This document shows, one piece after another, positions 49,414-61,431 of a stretch of 64,000 bases of DNA. A program made the position numbers and the translations under genes. The notes beneath the pieces are model-generated. The model did not search any database. It was not told the origin of the DNA and was given only the letters and a program-made list of their open reading frames with translations. The stretch's first letter is position 1, and every line of letters begins with the position of its first letter. Location of the stretch: assembly GCA_003367665.1 (NCBI GenBank), contig QKXI01000007.1:1-64000 (forward strand), read 5' to 3'. Source of the DNA: Leifsonia sp. ku-ls. GTDB lineage: Bacteria > Actinomycetota > Actinomycetes > Actinomycetales > Microbacteriaceae.

Positions 49414-50856
49414 ATGACAACCGCAACGACCGACAAGGCACCCAAGCAGGTCGCCGTCAACGACATCGGATCTGCTGAGGACTTTCTTGCCGCGGTCGAA
49501 AAGACGCTGAAGTTCTTCAACGACGGAGACCTGATCGAGGGCACCGTCGTCAAGATCGACCGCGACGAGGTCCTCCTCGACGTCGGTTACAAGACGGAGG
49601 GCGTCATCCCCTCCCGCGAGCTTTCCATCAAGCACGATGTCGACCCCAGCGAGGTCGTCGAGGTCGGCGACACCGTCGAGGCCCTCGTTCTCCAGAAGGA
49701 GGACAAGGAGGGTCGCCTCATCCTGTCCAAGAAGCGTGCGCAGTACGAGCGCGCTTGGGGCGATGTGGAGAAGATCAAGGAGGCCGACGGCGTCGTCACC
49801 GGCACGGTGATCGAGGTCGTCAAGGGCGGCCTGATCGTCGACATCGGCCTGCGCGGCTTCCTGCCGGCGTCGCTCATCGAGCTGCGCCGCGTCCGCGACC
49901 TGACGCCGTACCTGGGCCAGGAGATCGAGGCCAAGATCCTCGAGCTCGACAAGAACCGCAACAACGTGGTGCTCTCGCGCCGCGCGCTGCTGGAGCAGAC
50001 CCAGTCGGAGTCCCGCACCACCTTCCTCAACAACCTGCACAAGGGCCAGGTCCGCAAGGGCGTCGTCTCGTCGATCGTCAACTTCGGTGCGTTCGTCGAC
50101 CTCGGCGGCGTCGACGGCCTCGTCCACGTGTCGGAGCTCTCCTGGAAGCACATCGAGCACGCCTCCGAGGTCGTCGAGGTGGGCCAGGAGGTCACGGTCG
50201 AGATCCTCGAGGTCGACCTCGACCGCGAGCGCGTCTCGCTGTCGCTCAAGGCGACGCAGGAGGACCCGTGGCAGGTCTTCGCCCGCACCCACGCGATCGG
50301 CCAGGTCGCGCCGGGCAAGGTCACCAAGCTCGTCCCGTTCGGTGCGTTCGTGCGCGTCGCGGACGGCATCGAGGGCCTCGTGCACATCTCCGAGCTGTCC
50401 GGCAAGCACGTCGAGCTGGCCGAGCAGGTCGTCTCGGTGGGCGACGAGGTGTTCGTCAAGGTCATCGACATCGACCTGGAGCGCCGCCGCATCTCGCTGT
50501 CGCTCAAGCAGGCGAACGAGGGCGTCGACCCGGAGGGCACCGAGTTCGACCCGGCGCTCTACGGCATGGTCACCGAGTACGACGAGCAGGGCAACTACAA
50601 GTACCCGGAGGGCTTCGACCCGGAGACCAACGAGTGGAAGGAAGGCTTCGAGGCGCAGCGCGACGAGTGGGAGCAGCAGTACGCTGCGGCCCAGGCGCGC
50701 TGGGAGGCGCACAAGCGCCAGGTCGCCAAGGGCCTCGAGGAGGCGGCTGCCGACAGCGGCACCTCGTCGTACTCCTCCGACTCGGGCTCGGGCGGAACGC
50801 TCGCCGACGACGAGTCGCTCGCGGCTCTGCGCGAGAAGCTCAGCTCCAACAACTGA
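49414..50856 (+). CDS. rpsA: 30S ribosomal protein S1
   Basis: 480 residues, the four-domain actinobacterial length. S1 RNA-binding domains lie at about residues 38-107, 124-190, 211-280 and 296-365, each with the G-x-V-x-x-I...G-A-F/Y-V pattern (for example GVVSSIVNFGAFVDLGGVDGLVHVSELSWKHIEH). The C-terminal tail (~400-480) is acidic and Ser-rich and has no fold I can name. It helps mRNA bind to the 30S subunit. ATG 49414 is chosen because homology begins near it and a CGGAG lies upstream. The leader suggests self-regulation by S1. A very strong hairpin terminator follows. Confidence 0.96.
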   Translation: MTTATTDKAPKQVAVNDIGSAEDFLAAVEKTLKFFNDGDLIEGTVVKIDRDEVLLDVGYKTEGVIPSRELSIKHDVDPSEVVEVGDTVEALVLQKEDKEGRLILSKKRAQYERAWGDVEKIKEADGVVTGTVIEVVKGGLIVDIGLRGFLPASLIELRRVRDLTPYLGQEIEAKILELDKNRNNVVLSRRALLEQTQSESRTTFLNNLHKGQVRKGVVSSIVNFGAFVDLGGVDGLVHVSELSWKHIEHASEVVEVGQEVTVEILEVDLDRERVSLSLKATQEDPWQVFARTHAIGQVAPGKVTKLVPFGAFVRVADGIEGLVHISELSGKHVELAEQVVSVGDEVFVKVIDIDLERRRISLSLKQANEGVDPEGTEFDPALYGMVTEYDEQGNYKYPEGFDPETNEWKEGFEAQRDEWEQQYAAAQARWEAHKRQVAKGLEEAAADSGTSSYSSDSGSGGTLADDESLAALREKLSSNN

Positions 50857-50872
50857 GCATCCTCTCTCAGGA

Positions 50873-50904
50873 GCGGCCGGTCCTTCGGGGCCGGCCGCTT
50901 CGTC
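50873..50904 (+). terminator. Strong UUCG-capped terminator after rpsA
   Basis: An 11-bp stem (50873-50883 with 50888-50898) is closed by the stable tetraloop TTCG and followed by TTCGTCGTT. One pair is T-G. It lies 16 bases after the rpsA stop. Confidence 0.85.
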
Positions 50905-50938
50905 GTTCCGGGAGCACCGCCGCGGCTAGGCTGGGCGG

Positions 50939-51541
50939 GTGCAGCTGATCGGACTCACCGGGGGGATCGCCTCCGGCAAATCGACCATCGCCTCGCGACT
51001 CGCCGAGCACGGCGCCGTCGTCGTCGACGCGGACCGCATCGCCCGGGAGGTCGTCGAGCCCGGCACCCCGGCCCTCGCGCGGATCGCCGAGCGGTTCGGC
51101 GACGGCGTGATCGCGCCGGACGGCAGCCTCGACCGGCCGGCGCTCGGCGCGATCGTCTTCGGCGACCCGGAGGCCCTGCAGGCCCTGAACGGGATCACGC
51201 ACCCCGCCGTCCTCGCCGCGTCGACCGCCCGATTCCGCGCGGCGGAGGAGGCGGACCCGGACGCGATCGTCGTGTACGACGTTCCGCTGCTTGTGGAGTC
51301 TGCCAACGAGTACCCCTTCGACCGGATCGTGGTGGCGCACGCCGACGAGGCGACCCGCATCCGCCGCCTGGTGCAGCTGCGCGGGATGGACGAGGCCGAG
51401 GCCGAGCGCCGCATCCGCTCCCAGGCGTCCGACCAGGAGCGGCTGGCCGTCGCGGACGTCGTCATCGACACCGGCGGAACGCTGCAGCACACGCGCGAGC
51501 AGGTGGACGCGCTCTGGCGGGAGTTGCGCGGCGGCGCCTGA
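50939..51541 (+). CDS. coaE: Dephospho-CoA kinase
   Basis: Phosphorylates dephospho-CoA, the last step of coenzyme A synthesis. The 200 residues have the P-loop GLTGGIASGKSTIASRL at the N-terminus, VVDADRIAREVVEPG (substrate Asp), DVPLLVESAN and a lid region RIRRLVQLRGMDEAEAERRIRSQAS. The GTG start is 6 nt after TAGGCT (50927-50932), a leaderless arrangement. The rpsA-coaE-uvrB order is common in actinobacteria. Confidence 0.95.
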   Translation: MQLIGLTGGIASGKSTIASRLAEHGAVVVDADRIAREVVEPGTPALARIAERFGDGVIAPDGSLDRPALGAIVFGDPEALQALNGITHPAVLAASTARFRAAEEADPDAIVVYDVPLLVESANEYPFDRIVVAHADEATRIRRLVQLRGMDEAEAERRIRSQASDQERLAVADVVIDTGGTLQHTREQVDALWRELRGGA

Positions 51542-51604
51542 TCGGCCGTTCCGCTCTGAGCGAGAGCCGGCAGCAGTGTCGGTGGTCCTTCCTAGACTGG
51601 AGGC

Positions 51605-53671
51605 ATGCTCCCCACGCGCTCCGTCCGTCCCTTCGAGGTCGTCAGCCAGTACAGCCCGAGCGGCGACCAGCCGCAGGCGATCGCCGAGCTGGCCGCGCGC
51701 ATCAACGCGGGCGAGACTGACGTGGTGCTGCTGGGCGCGACCGGCACGGGCAAGTCGGCGACCACCGCGTGGCTGATCGAGCAGGTGCAGCGACCGACGC
51801 TCGTGCTCGCGCACAACAAGACCCTCGCGGCGCAGCTGGCTAACGAGTTCCGTGAGCTGCTGCCGAACAACGCGGTCGAGTACTTCGTCTCGTACTACGA
51901 CTACTACCAGCCAGAGGCATACGTCCCGCAGACCGACACCTTCATCGAGAAGGACTCCTCGATCAACGCCGAGGTGGAGCGGCTGCGCCACTCGACCACC
52001 AACTCGCTGCTCAGCCGCCGTGACGTCGTCGTGGTGTCCACGGTCTCCTGCATCTACGGCCTCGGCGCCGCGGAGGAGTACCTCGAGGCCATGGTCGCCC
52101 TGCAGGTCGGCCAGAACGTGGGCCGCGACGCGCTCATCCGGCGCTTCGTCGGCATGCAGTACGAGCGCAACGACGTGGACTTCTCGCGAGGCAAGTTCCG
52201 CGTGCGCGGCGACACGATCGAGATCATCCCGATGTACGAGGAGCACGCGGTCCGCATCGAGCTGTTCGGCGACGAGATCGAGGCGCTGTACTCGCTGCAC
52301 CCGCTCACCGGCGAGGTCATCAACAAGATGGACGCCGTGTCCGTCTTCCCGGCGACGCACTACGCCGCCAGCCCGGCGACGATGCAGCGCGCCATCGGCA
52401 CCATCCAGGAGGAGCTGACCGAGCGGCTGCAGGAGCTGGAGCGCGAGGGCAAGCTGCTCGAGGCGCAGCGCTTGCGCATGCGCACGCAGTTCGACCTGGA
52501 GATGATGGAGCAGATCGGCTTCTGTTCCGGCATCGAGAACTACTCGCGGCACATCGACGGCCGGCAGCCGGGCGAGGCGCCGCACTGCCTGCTCGACTAC
52601 TTCCCGGACGACTTCCTCGTCGTGATCGATGAGTCGCACGTCACCGTGCCGCAGATCGGCGCCATGTACGAGGGCGACGCCTCGCGAAAGCGCACACTGG
52701 TGGAGCACGGCTTCCGCCTGCCGAGCGCTCTCGACAACCGTCCGCTGAAGTGGAACGAGTTCAAAGACCGCGTCGGCCAGACCGTCTACCTGTCGGCCAC
52801 GCCGGGCAAGTACGAGTTGGGCATCGCGGACGGCGTGGTGGAGCAGATCATCCGCCCGACCGGCCTCGTCGACCCCGAGATCGTGGTCAAGCCCACGAAG
52901 GGGCAGATCGACGACCTGCTCGAGGAGATCCGGGTGCGCGTCGAGCGCGACGAGCGCGTGCTCGTCACCACGCTGACCAAGAAGATGGCCGAGGAGCTGA
53001 CCGACTTCCTCGCGGAGGCCGGCGTGAAGGTGCGGTACCTGCACTCCGACGTCGACACGCTGCGCCGCGTCGAACTGCTGACGGAGCTGCGGGCCGGTGT
53101 GTACGACGTGCTCGTGGGCATCAACCTGCTGCGTGAGGGACTCGACCTCCCCGAGGTGTCGCTCGTCGCGATCCTCGACGCCGACAAGGAGGGCTTCCTG
53201 CGCTCGTCGACCTCGCTCATCCAGACCATCGGCCGCGCCGCGCGCAACGTCTCGGGCGCCGTACACATGTACGCCGACGTGCTCACCGATTCCATGAAGA
53301 GCGCGATCGAGGAGACGGAGCGCCGCCGCGAGAAGCAGATCGAGTACAACCGTGTGAACGGCATCGACCCGCAGCCGCTGCGCAAGCGCATCGCCGACAT
53401 CACCGACGTGCTCGCCCGCGAGGAGGCCGACACGGCGCGCATGCTCGCCGGCCGGGAGCAGAAGCGCAAGAGCCCGACGCCGAACCTGCGTAACGGCGGC
53501 ATCGCGGCTCAGGGCGCGGCCGAGCTGGAGGCGCTCATCGCCGACCTCAACCAGCAGATGCTGGCGGCGGCGGGGGAGCTCAAGTTCGAGCTCGCGGCGC
53601 GCCTGCGCGACGAGCTGTCCGACCTGAAGCGCGACCTGCGGCAGATGGAGAAGGCCGGACACCTGGGCTGA
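51605..53671 (+). CDS. uvrB: UvrABC system protein B
   Basis: Helicase-like damage-verifying subunit of the nucleotide excision nuclease, 688 residues. Walker A is GATGTGKS (44-51). The beta-hairpin stretch [25 protein letters not shown] follows, then the Walker B-like DESHV, the helicase motifs [14 protein letters not shown] and [30 protein letters not shown], and a C-terminal UVR motif ([28 protein letters not shown]) that binds UvrC. TAGACT (51593-51598) ends 6 nt before the ATG, and GGAGG lies too close to serve as a ribosome site, so the message is probably leaderless. No LexA box is seen here, unlike uvrA. Confidence 0.97.
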   Translation: MLPTRSVRPFEVVSQYSPSGDQPQAIAELAARINAGETDVVLLGATGTGKSATTAWLIEQVQRPTLVLAHNKTLAAQLANEFRELLPNNAVEYFVSYYDYYQPEAYVPQTDTFIEKDSSINAEVERLRHSTTNSLLSRRDVVVVSTVSCIYGLGAAEEYLEAMVALQVGQNVGRDALIRRFVGMQYERNDVDFSRGKFRVRGDTIEIIPMYEEHAVRIELFGDEIEALYSLHPLTGEVINKMDAVSVFPATHYAASPATMQRAIGTIQEELTERLQELEREGKLLEAQRLRMRTQFDLEMMEQIGFCSGIENYSRHIDGRQPGEAPHCLLDYFPDDFLVVIDESHVTVPQIGAMYEGDASRKRTLVEHGFRLPSALDNRPLKWNEFKDRVGQTVYLSATPGKYELGIADGVVEQIIRPTGLVDPEIVVKPTKGQIDDLLEEIRVRVERDERVLVTTLTKKMAEELTDFLAEAGVKVRYLHSDVDTLRRVELLTELRAGVYDVLVGINLLREGLDLPEVSLVAILDADKEGFLRSSTSLIQTIGRAARNVSGAVHMYADVLTDSMKSAIEETERRREKQIEYNRVNGIDPQPLRKRIADITDVLAREEADTARMLAGREQKRKSPTPNLRNGGIAAQGAAELEALIADLNQQMLAAAGELKFELAARLRDELSDLKRDLRQMEKAGHLG

Positions 53672-53711
53672 GCACGGTCCGTCGCCCGGCCGCGCGGGCT
53701 ACGGTGGCAGG

Positions 53712-54440
53712 GTGGCAACGAGGACGACGGGACAACGGTGGACGTTCGCGGCCTGCGCCGTCCTCGTCGGGATCGCCGTGGTCGCCGTCGCCTTCCAGGG
53801 CGCTCCGGAGTTCACCGGTCCGCGGATGTTCCTCCCTCCGGGTCCGGTCCGGACCGACGCGCCCGCACCCGCGGCGACGGGTACGCCCGAGCCGCAGCAG
53901 CCGGCGCATGCGATTCGCATCGACCTGTCGTGGGTGTTGGTGGCCCTCCTCGTCCTGGCCGTGATCGTCGCCCTCGCGGTGCTCTGGCGACGCCGGAGGC
54001 GCCGGCAGGCCCGCCCGCCGTTGCCGGAGCTCGCCGACCTCTCGGACAGCGAGGTGTCCGACGCGCCACGCGAACCCGAGCCGGAGCCGGAACCCGAGCA
54101 GGTGCGGCGCGGGCTCGGCCGAGCCGCCGAGGAGCTGGCCGGCTCCCGCGAGCCGCGCGACGCGATCGAGCGCGCCTGGCTCGGCCTGGAGGAGGGCGCG
54201 GCCGACTCCGGCGTCCGCCGCCTGCCCGCCGAGACGCCCGCCGAGTTCACCGCCCGGGTCGTCGCCCGCGTGGACGCCGACCGGGACGCGGCCGGGCGGT
54301 TCCTCGCCGTCTACCTGCGAGCGCGCTTCGGGTCCGCCCCGGTGACGGAGGCGGAAGTGGCGGTGGCCCGCGACGCCGTGGAGGCGCTGCGTGTCTCCTG
54401 GGACCGGCACCCCGCCGCGGGGAGAGGGGCACGGTCGTGA
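53712..54440 (+). CDS. DUF4129 domain-containing membrane protein
   Basis: 242 residues. There are two membrane segments (about 10-28 and 70-92), the second followed by RRRRRR. An acidic/Pro linker (EPEPEPEPEQ) comes next, then the DUF4129 domain (RDAIERAWLGLEEGAADSGVRRLPAETPAEFTARVVAR) with its E-x-x-x-R-W-like surface. The domain is common in MoxR/DUF58 clusters and in transglutaminase-like membrane proteins. TACGGT (53700-53705) ends 6 nt before the GTG. The stop overlaps the next GTG, the first of several tight couplings in this five-gene cluster. Confidence 0.85.
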   Translation: MATRTTGQRWTFAACAVLVGIAVVAVAFQGAPEFTGPRMFLPPGPVRTDAPAPAATGTPEPQQPAHAIRIDLSWVLVALLVLAVIVALAVLWRRRRRRQARPPLPELADLSDSEVSDAPREPEPEPEPEQVRRGLGRAAEELAGSREPRDAIERAWLGLEEGAADSGVRRLPAETPAEFTARVVARVDADRDAAGRFLAVYLRARFGSAPVTEAEVAVARDAVEALRVSWDRHPAAGRGARS

Positions 54441-55108
54441 GCGGGTCGCGCCGGCTTCCGCCGCGCCTCCTGCGGCGGCTCGTTCTCTCGGGCGTGCTCG
54501 GTCTCGCCCTCGGTGTCGCCGCCTGGTCTCTCGGCATGGACCTGCCGCACGCCGTCGGGCTGGCCGCCGCGGCCGCCGCCTTCGTGGCCTGCCTGTCGAC
54601 GCTGGGCGAGACGGCCGATCCGACCTGGGCGGCGCCCGCGCTCGAGCCACGCCCGGGCGCGCGACGCGACATCGTGCAGCTGGGCTGGTCGTTCGGCTCG
54701 CGCGGGGGCCGCGTCTCCCCGGAGGGGATGCGCCGGCTGCGTCTCGTCGCCGAGAGCGCCCTCGCCGCGCAGGGACGGGACCTGCATGACCGCACGGCCG
54801 ACGCCGAGTTGCAGCGCCTGCTCGGCGCCGACGTGCTCGCCGCGCTGCGCCGCGGCGCGACGGAGGCCCCTCCGCGACTCGCGTTCGTCGGGGTCGTCCT
54901 CCAGCGGCTGGAAGCGCTCGATGCCGACGGTCCGGCCGCGCCCCCCGGCGCATCGGGCGGTGCCCGGCCCGCACCGCCGGGCGGCGCATCCAGCGATGCC
55001 CCACCCGCTCTCGGCGGCGCATCCACGGTCCCCCCAGCCGCGCCCCGCGGCGCCCCCGCCATCCCGCCCGCCCACGATGCCCCCGAGGAGCCCCACCGTG
55101 CCCGCTGA
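54437..55108 (+). CDS. Membrane protein of the MoxR/DUF58 cluster
   Basis: 223 residues. Two membrane segments at about 13-31 and 36-54 form a hairpin. A soluble helical part follows (RRDIVQLGWSFGSRGGRVSPEGMRRLRLVAESALAAQGRD). The last ~55 residues are a Gly/Pro/Ala/Ser low-complexity tail with repeated GGAS/PPG units. It is not assigned to a named family, but a similar small membrane protein sits between DUF4129 and MoxR genes in other actinobacteria. The GTG start overlaps the previous stop, and the moxR start lies inside its 3' end. Confidence 0.75.
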   Translation: MSGSRRLPPRLLRRLVLSGVLGLALGVAAWSLGMDLPHAVGLAAAAAAFVACLSTLGETADPTWAAPALEPRPGARRDIVQLGWSFGSRGGRVSPEGMRRLRLVAESALAAQGRDLHDRTADAELQRLLGADVLAALRRGATEAPPRLAFVGVVLQRLEALDADGPAAPPGASGGARPAPPGGASSDAPPALGGASTVPPAAPRGAPAIPPAHDAPEEPHRAR

Positions 55109-56114
55109 CCCTCACCCTCCCGCGCTCGCGCCGCTCTCCGTCCCCGAGGTCGCCCGGCTGGGCGCCGAGGTCCTCGACCGCGTCGGGACGGTCGTGGTCG
55201 GGATGCGCGAGCCGCTGCGGATCGCCTTCGCCACCCTCCTCGCCGGCGGCCACGTGCTGTTCGAGGACGTGCCGGGCCTCGGCAAGACGCTGGCCGCCCG
55301 CAGCATCGCCGCGGCCGTCGGTCTCGACTTCCGCCGGCTGCAGTGCACACCCGATCTGCTGCCCTCCGACATCACCGGCTCGTTCGTGTACGTGCCGGGC
55401 ACCGCGGAGTTCGAGTTCCGGCCGGGTCCCGTCTTCACCGGGCTGTTCCTCGCCGACGAGATCAACCGCACGTCGCCGAAGACGCAGTCCGCGTTGCTGG
55501 AGGCGATGGCGGAGGGGCAGGTGTCGGTCGAGGGCCGCAGCTTCCCGCTGCCGACCCCGTTCCACGTCGTCGCGACCGCGAACCCGATCGAGTCGGAGGG
55601 CACGTATGCGCTCCCCGAGGCGCAGCTCGACCGGTTCATGGTGCGGCTGAGCGTCGGGTATCCCGACGAAGAGGGGGAGTCGCGCGTGCTGCTGGCCCGG
55701 GTGGCGCGCCGGCACGAGGTGGCGCGGGTGGAGCCCGTCATCGACGCGGCCACCCTCGCCGCGATGCAGGCGGGGGTGGAGGCGGTGGACGTGGACCCGG
55801 ACATCGCCGCGTACTGCGTGCGCCTGGCCGCCGCCACGCGTCGCCATCGCTCGGTGGAGGTGGGCGCGTCGCCGCGCGGCTCGCAGGGGCTGCTGCTGGT
55901 GGCGCGTGCCCTGGCCGTGCTCGACGGGCGCGATTTCGTCATCCCGGACGACGTCAAGGCCGTGGCGGTTCCCGTGCTCGCCCACCGTCTGACCCTGACG
56001 GTGCAGGCGTGGACGGGCGGGGTCGGCGCCGAGCAGGTGGTCATGGAGGTCGTGAACAGTGTGGCCGGGCCGCCCGCCGTCGGCGTCGCCCAGCGGGAGA
56101 GCGGGAGAGGATGA
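55098..56114 (+). CDS. MoxR family AAA+ ATPase
   Basis: 338 residues. Walker A is EDVPGLGKTLAAR; Walker B is GLFLADEINR; sensor I is VVATANPIESEGTYALPEAQLDRF, with the Arg finger and sensor II region later (GASPRGSQGLLLVARALAVLDGRDFVIPDDV). MoxR ATPases act as chaperones that activate partner proteins, often with von Willebrand or DUF58 proteins, which is the context here. The GTG start lies 11 bases inside the end of the preceding gene. An ATGA overlap at its stop starts a 33-codon reading frame of doubtful status (56111-56212). Confidence 0.93.
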   Translation: MPADPHPPALAPLSVPEVARLGAEVLDRVGTVVVGMREPLRIAFATLLAGGHVLFEDVPGLGKTLAARSIAAAVGLDFRRLQCTPDLLPSDITGSFVYVPGTAEFEFRPGPVFTGLFLADEINRTSPKTQSALLEAMAEGQVSVEGRSFPLPTPFHVVATANPIESEGTYALPEAQLDRFMVRLSVGYPDEEGESRVLLARVARRHEVARVEPVIDAATLAAMQAGVEAVDVDPDIAAYCVRLAAATRRHRSVEVGASPRGSQGLLLVARALAVLDGRDFVIPDDVKAVAVPVLAHRLTLTVQAWTGGVGAEQVVMEVVNSVAGPPAVGVAQRESGRG

Positions 56115-56201
56115 CCGTGGGGGACGCGGTGACCTCGCTCCGGCGACGGCGGCCGGCGGCCGGGCGAACCCCGTCGCGGGGGACGATCGTGGGGCACGAG
56201 C

Positions 56202-57575
56202 GTGACGGATGACGCCGACCGTCCGGCCGGGAGCCGCTGGATGCTCAGCGCCGCGCTCGCGGGTGCGGTTGTCGTCGGCCTGCTGGGGCTCGTCGCGGCG
56301 TTCGCGATGTCGCGGCCGGAGCCCGCGCTCGTCGGTGCGCCGCTGCTGCTGGCGGCCGCGCTGGCGTGGGACCGGCGACCGGCCGCGGGCGCACAGGACG
56401 CGACGACGCGGACCACGCTCGCCGCGGAGTCGACGCTCGCGCCGGAGGCGGCGGAGGCGAGGGACGCGACGGAGACGACGGACGCGACGGAGAACGGCGT
56501 CCGGGCCGGCCGCCCGACCCTCCTCGTGCGCATCGCGGTCGCCGCCGTCCGTCGTCCCGACGCCGTGCAGCTGCGGCTGGAGCTCGGCGAGCGCGCCCCG
56601 GTGGACGTCCTCCTCACGCCGCGGGCCGCCGCCGGGCTGACCGCGCGGGTGCCGATCGTGCACTCCGGCCGGCAGCGCGTCGCGGCCGCGCAGGCGCGCG
56701 AGGTGGGTGCGGACGCGTCCTGGGCGTCCGAACCGGGCGAGCGTGCGGAGGTGGAACGCGTGGTCCGGCCGCGACGCCGTCCCGTCCGCGCGCTTCCGCT
56801 GCCGGCGCGGCTGCTGGGGCTCACCGGGCAGCACGTGTCGACGCGGCCGGGCGACGGCGGAGAGTTCCGGGACGTCGATCTGTTCCATCCCGGCGACCGG
56901 CTCCGGCGCATCGACTGGCGGGCCACGGCCCGGGCCGGTCGCGCGGGCGAGCTGTACGTGCGACGGACGACGGCGACCTCGGATGCCGCGATCCACCTGG
57001 TGGTGGACGCGCGAGACGACCTGAGCGGCGTCGTGGCCGACTGGTCGCGCGCCCATCCCCGACCCGCCGTCTCGTCACTCGACGTCGCGCGGGAGGCCGC
57101 GGCCTCCCTCGCGGTTGCCTACGCGGCGGTGGGGGACCGGGTCGGCTTCGACGACCTCGGCGGTGCGCAGCGGGTCCTACCGCCGCGGGCCGGCGCGAGG
57201 CACCGCGAGCGGGTGCTTCGCGCCATCGACCTGACGACCGCGACCGGCACGCTCTACACACGTGTGCGGTCGCCGCGGCTCTCGCCCGGGGCGCTGGTGT
57301 TCGTGCTGTCGACGTTCCTCGACGACCAGCCCGCGACGCTGGCGCTCACCTGGCGCGCGGCGGGGCATCGGGTCATCGCCGTGGACGTGCTCCCTCCCCG
57401 CGACGGCCGCGACCTGACCGCGCGCGACCGCTGGGCGCTGCGCACCGTCGAGCTGGAGCGCCGGCTCCGCCTCGGCCGCCTCCAGTCCGGCGGGGTGGAG
57501 CTGATGCCGTGGGCGGACGCGTCCGGCCGCGAGGCGGCCCTGCGCGCCCTGGCCGGCGGCGGGAGGCGGCGATGA
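56202..57575 (+). CDS. DUF58 domain-containing protein
   Basis: 457 residues with two N-terminal membrane segments (about 15-35 and 40-57). A low-complexity Ala/Thr/Glu linker (~63-98) and a long extracellular or cytosolic beta region follow. The DUF58 core has DLFHPGDRLRRIDWRATARAGRAGELYVR, then a von Willebrand-like part (HLVVDARDDLSG). It is the usual partner of MoxR ATPases. The GTG at 56202 has GGGG 7 nt upstream. The stop overlaps the first of two possible starts of the next gene. Confidence 0.88.
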   Translation: MTDDADRPAGSRWMLSAALAGAVVVGLLGLVAAFAMSRPEPALVGAPLLLAAALAWDRRPAAGAQDATTRTTLAAESTLAPEAAEARDATETTDATENGVRAGRPTLLVRIAVAAVRRPDAVQLRLELGERAPVDVLLTPRAAAGLTARVPIVHSGRQRVAAAQAREVGADASWASEPGERAEVERVVRPRRRPVRALPLPARLLGLTGQHVSTRPGDGGEFRDVDLFHPGDRLRRIDWRATARAGRAGELYVRRTTATSDAAIHLVVDARDDLSGVVADWSRAHPRPAVSSLDVAREAAASLAVAYAAVGDRVGFDDLGGAQRVLPPRAGARHRERVLRAIDLTTATGTLYTRVRSPRLSPGALVFVLSTFLDDQPATLALTWRAAGHRVIAVDVLPPRDGRDLTARDRWALRTVELERRLRLGRLQSGGVELMPWADASGREAALRALAGGGRRR

Positions 57576-57739
57576 CGCGCGGCGGCCGGCGGCCGGCGGA
57601 GCCGGCGGTGCTCGCGACCCGCGGAGCCCCCACCCGCGCCCGGGAGTCGGCGATGGGAGGCGACGGCGGACCCGGCGGTGCTCGCCACTCGCGGAGCCCC
57701 CACCCGCGCCCAGACCGGTGGCGGGAGGCGGCGATGACG
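57559..57739 (+). repeat. Duplicated ribosome-binding site/start and 70-bp tandem repeat
   Basis: GCGGGAGGCGGCGATGACG occurs at 57559-57577 and again at 57721-57739, 162 bp apart, each with a GGAGG ribosome site and ATG in the same frame. Between them, a 41-base unit at 57601-57641 recurs with a few changes at 57671-57711, 70 bp later. The stretch looks like an internal duplication that added 54 codons or an untranslated spacer ahead of the last gene of the cluster. Confidence 0.75.
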
Positions 57740-58300
57740 AGCGACCACGAACGGACGGCGGACCCGGCCGCCCCCACGTCCCGCGGCCTCCTCGCCGGTC
57801 CCTCCGACCTCGGCGTCCACACCGTCCCCGGTTGGTGGCTGCGCGTGCTGTTCGCCGCGGTGGCGCTGCCGCTGCTGCTGGCGGGTGTCCCGGAGGGTCC
57901 GTGGACCGTGCTCGGCGCGCTGCTCGTCGGCCTCTCGGTGTGGCGGCCGCGATGGATGACCGCGTGGGTGCTCGCCGGCGTGCTGGTGCTGTCCTCGCTG
58001 GCGGAGCCGGGAACGCTCACCGTGCGGTTCCTCGCCCTCGTCGCCGGGGTGCACGCCCTCCACGTCGTCGGCTCCTGGATGCTCGTGGTCCCGGCCGCGG
58101 CGCGGCTGCAGCCGGCCGTGCTCCTGCCGTCGCTGCGGCGGTTCGTGCTCGTGCAGGTCCCGGCGCAGGCGGTCGCGGTCGCACTGCTCGTCGCTGCGCC
58201 GCGGGCCGCGCTGCCGGTGCTCGCCGCGGTGTCCGGGGTCGCTGTGCTCGTGCTCGTGGCGCTATTGCTGCCGCCGCTGCTGCGCCGGCCGCCGCACTGA
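57734..58300 (+). CDS. Small membrane protein, last gene of the MoxR/DUF58 cluster
   Basis: 188 residues from ATG 57734. About four to five membrane helices (residues ~35-50, 55-72, 78-100, 140-160 and 163-182) follow a polar start. No family is recognised. The start is ambiguous: ATG 57572 overlaps the DUF58 stop (ATGA) and carries an identical GGAGG site in the same frame, and would add 54 low-complexity residues (MTRGGRRPAEPAVLATRGAP...). I chose 57734 because the extra codons are a repeat-rich, Arg/Pro/Gly-rich stretch unlike the rest. Its job is presumably with MoxR and DUF58. Confidence 0.7.
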   Translation: MTSDHERTADPAAPTSRGLLAGPSDLGVHTVPGWWLRVLFAAVALPLLLAGVPEGPWTVLGALLVGLSVWRPRWMTAWVLAGVLVLSSLAEPGTLTVRFLALVAGVHALHVVGSWMLVVPAAARLQPAVLLPSLRRFVLVQVPAQAVAVALLVAAPRAALPVLAAVSGVAVLVLVALLLPPLLRRPPH

Positions 58301-58326
58301 GCGGTTCCGATGTCGGTGGTCGCGCC

Positions 58327-58371
58327 TAGACTCGCGCGTGCGTGGGATGTCCCTGCCCGACAGGGTAGAAT
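58327..58371 (+). promoter_or_regulatory. Two -10-like elements upstream of uvrA
   Basis: TAGACT (58327-58332) and TAGAAT (58366-58371) lie upstream of uvrA. The second shares its last base with the SOS box, so LexA would cover the transcription start. A 46-codon reading frame from GTG 58338, out of frame with uvrA, follows the first element; I do not call it a gene. Confidence 0.45.
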
Positions 58372-58386
58372 CGAACGGATGTTCGA
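58371..58386. promoter_or_regulatory. SOS box (LexA binding site) of uvrA
   Basis: TCGAACGGATGTTCGA is a perfect palindrome, TCGAAC-N4-GTTCGA, matching the LexA box known from Gram-positive and actinobacterial SOS genes. It lies immediately downstream of the -10 TAGAAT, where a repressor blocks transcription. Confidence 0.85.
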
Positions 58387-58455
58387 GGGGCGGACGGGGT
58401 GCGCGGTGGGCGAACAGCCCGCGATCGTGCGGAGAGATGGCGGAGAATAGAACGA

Positions 58456-61428
<2,973 letters not shown>

Positions 61429-61431
61429 GGG

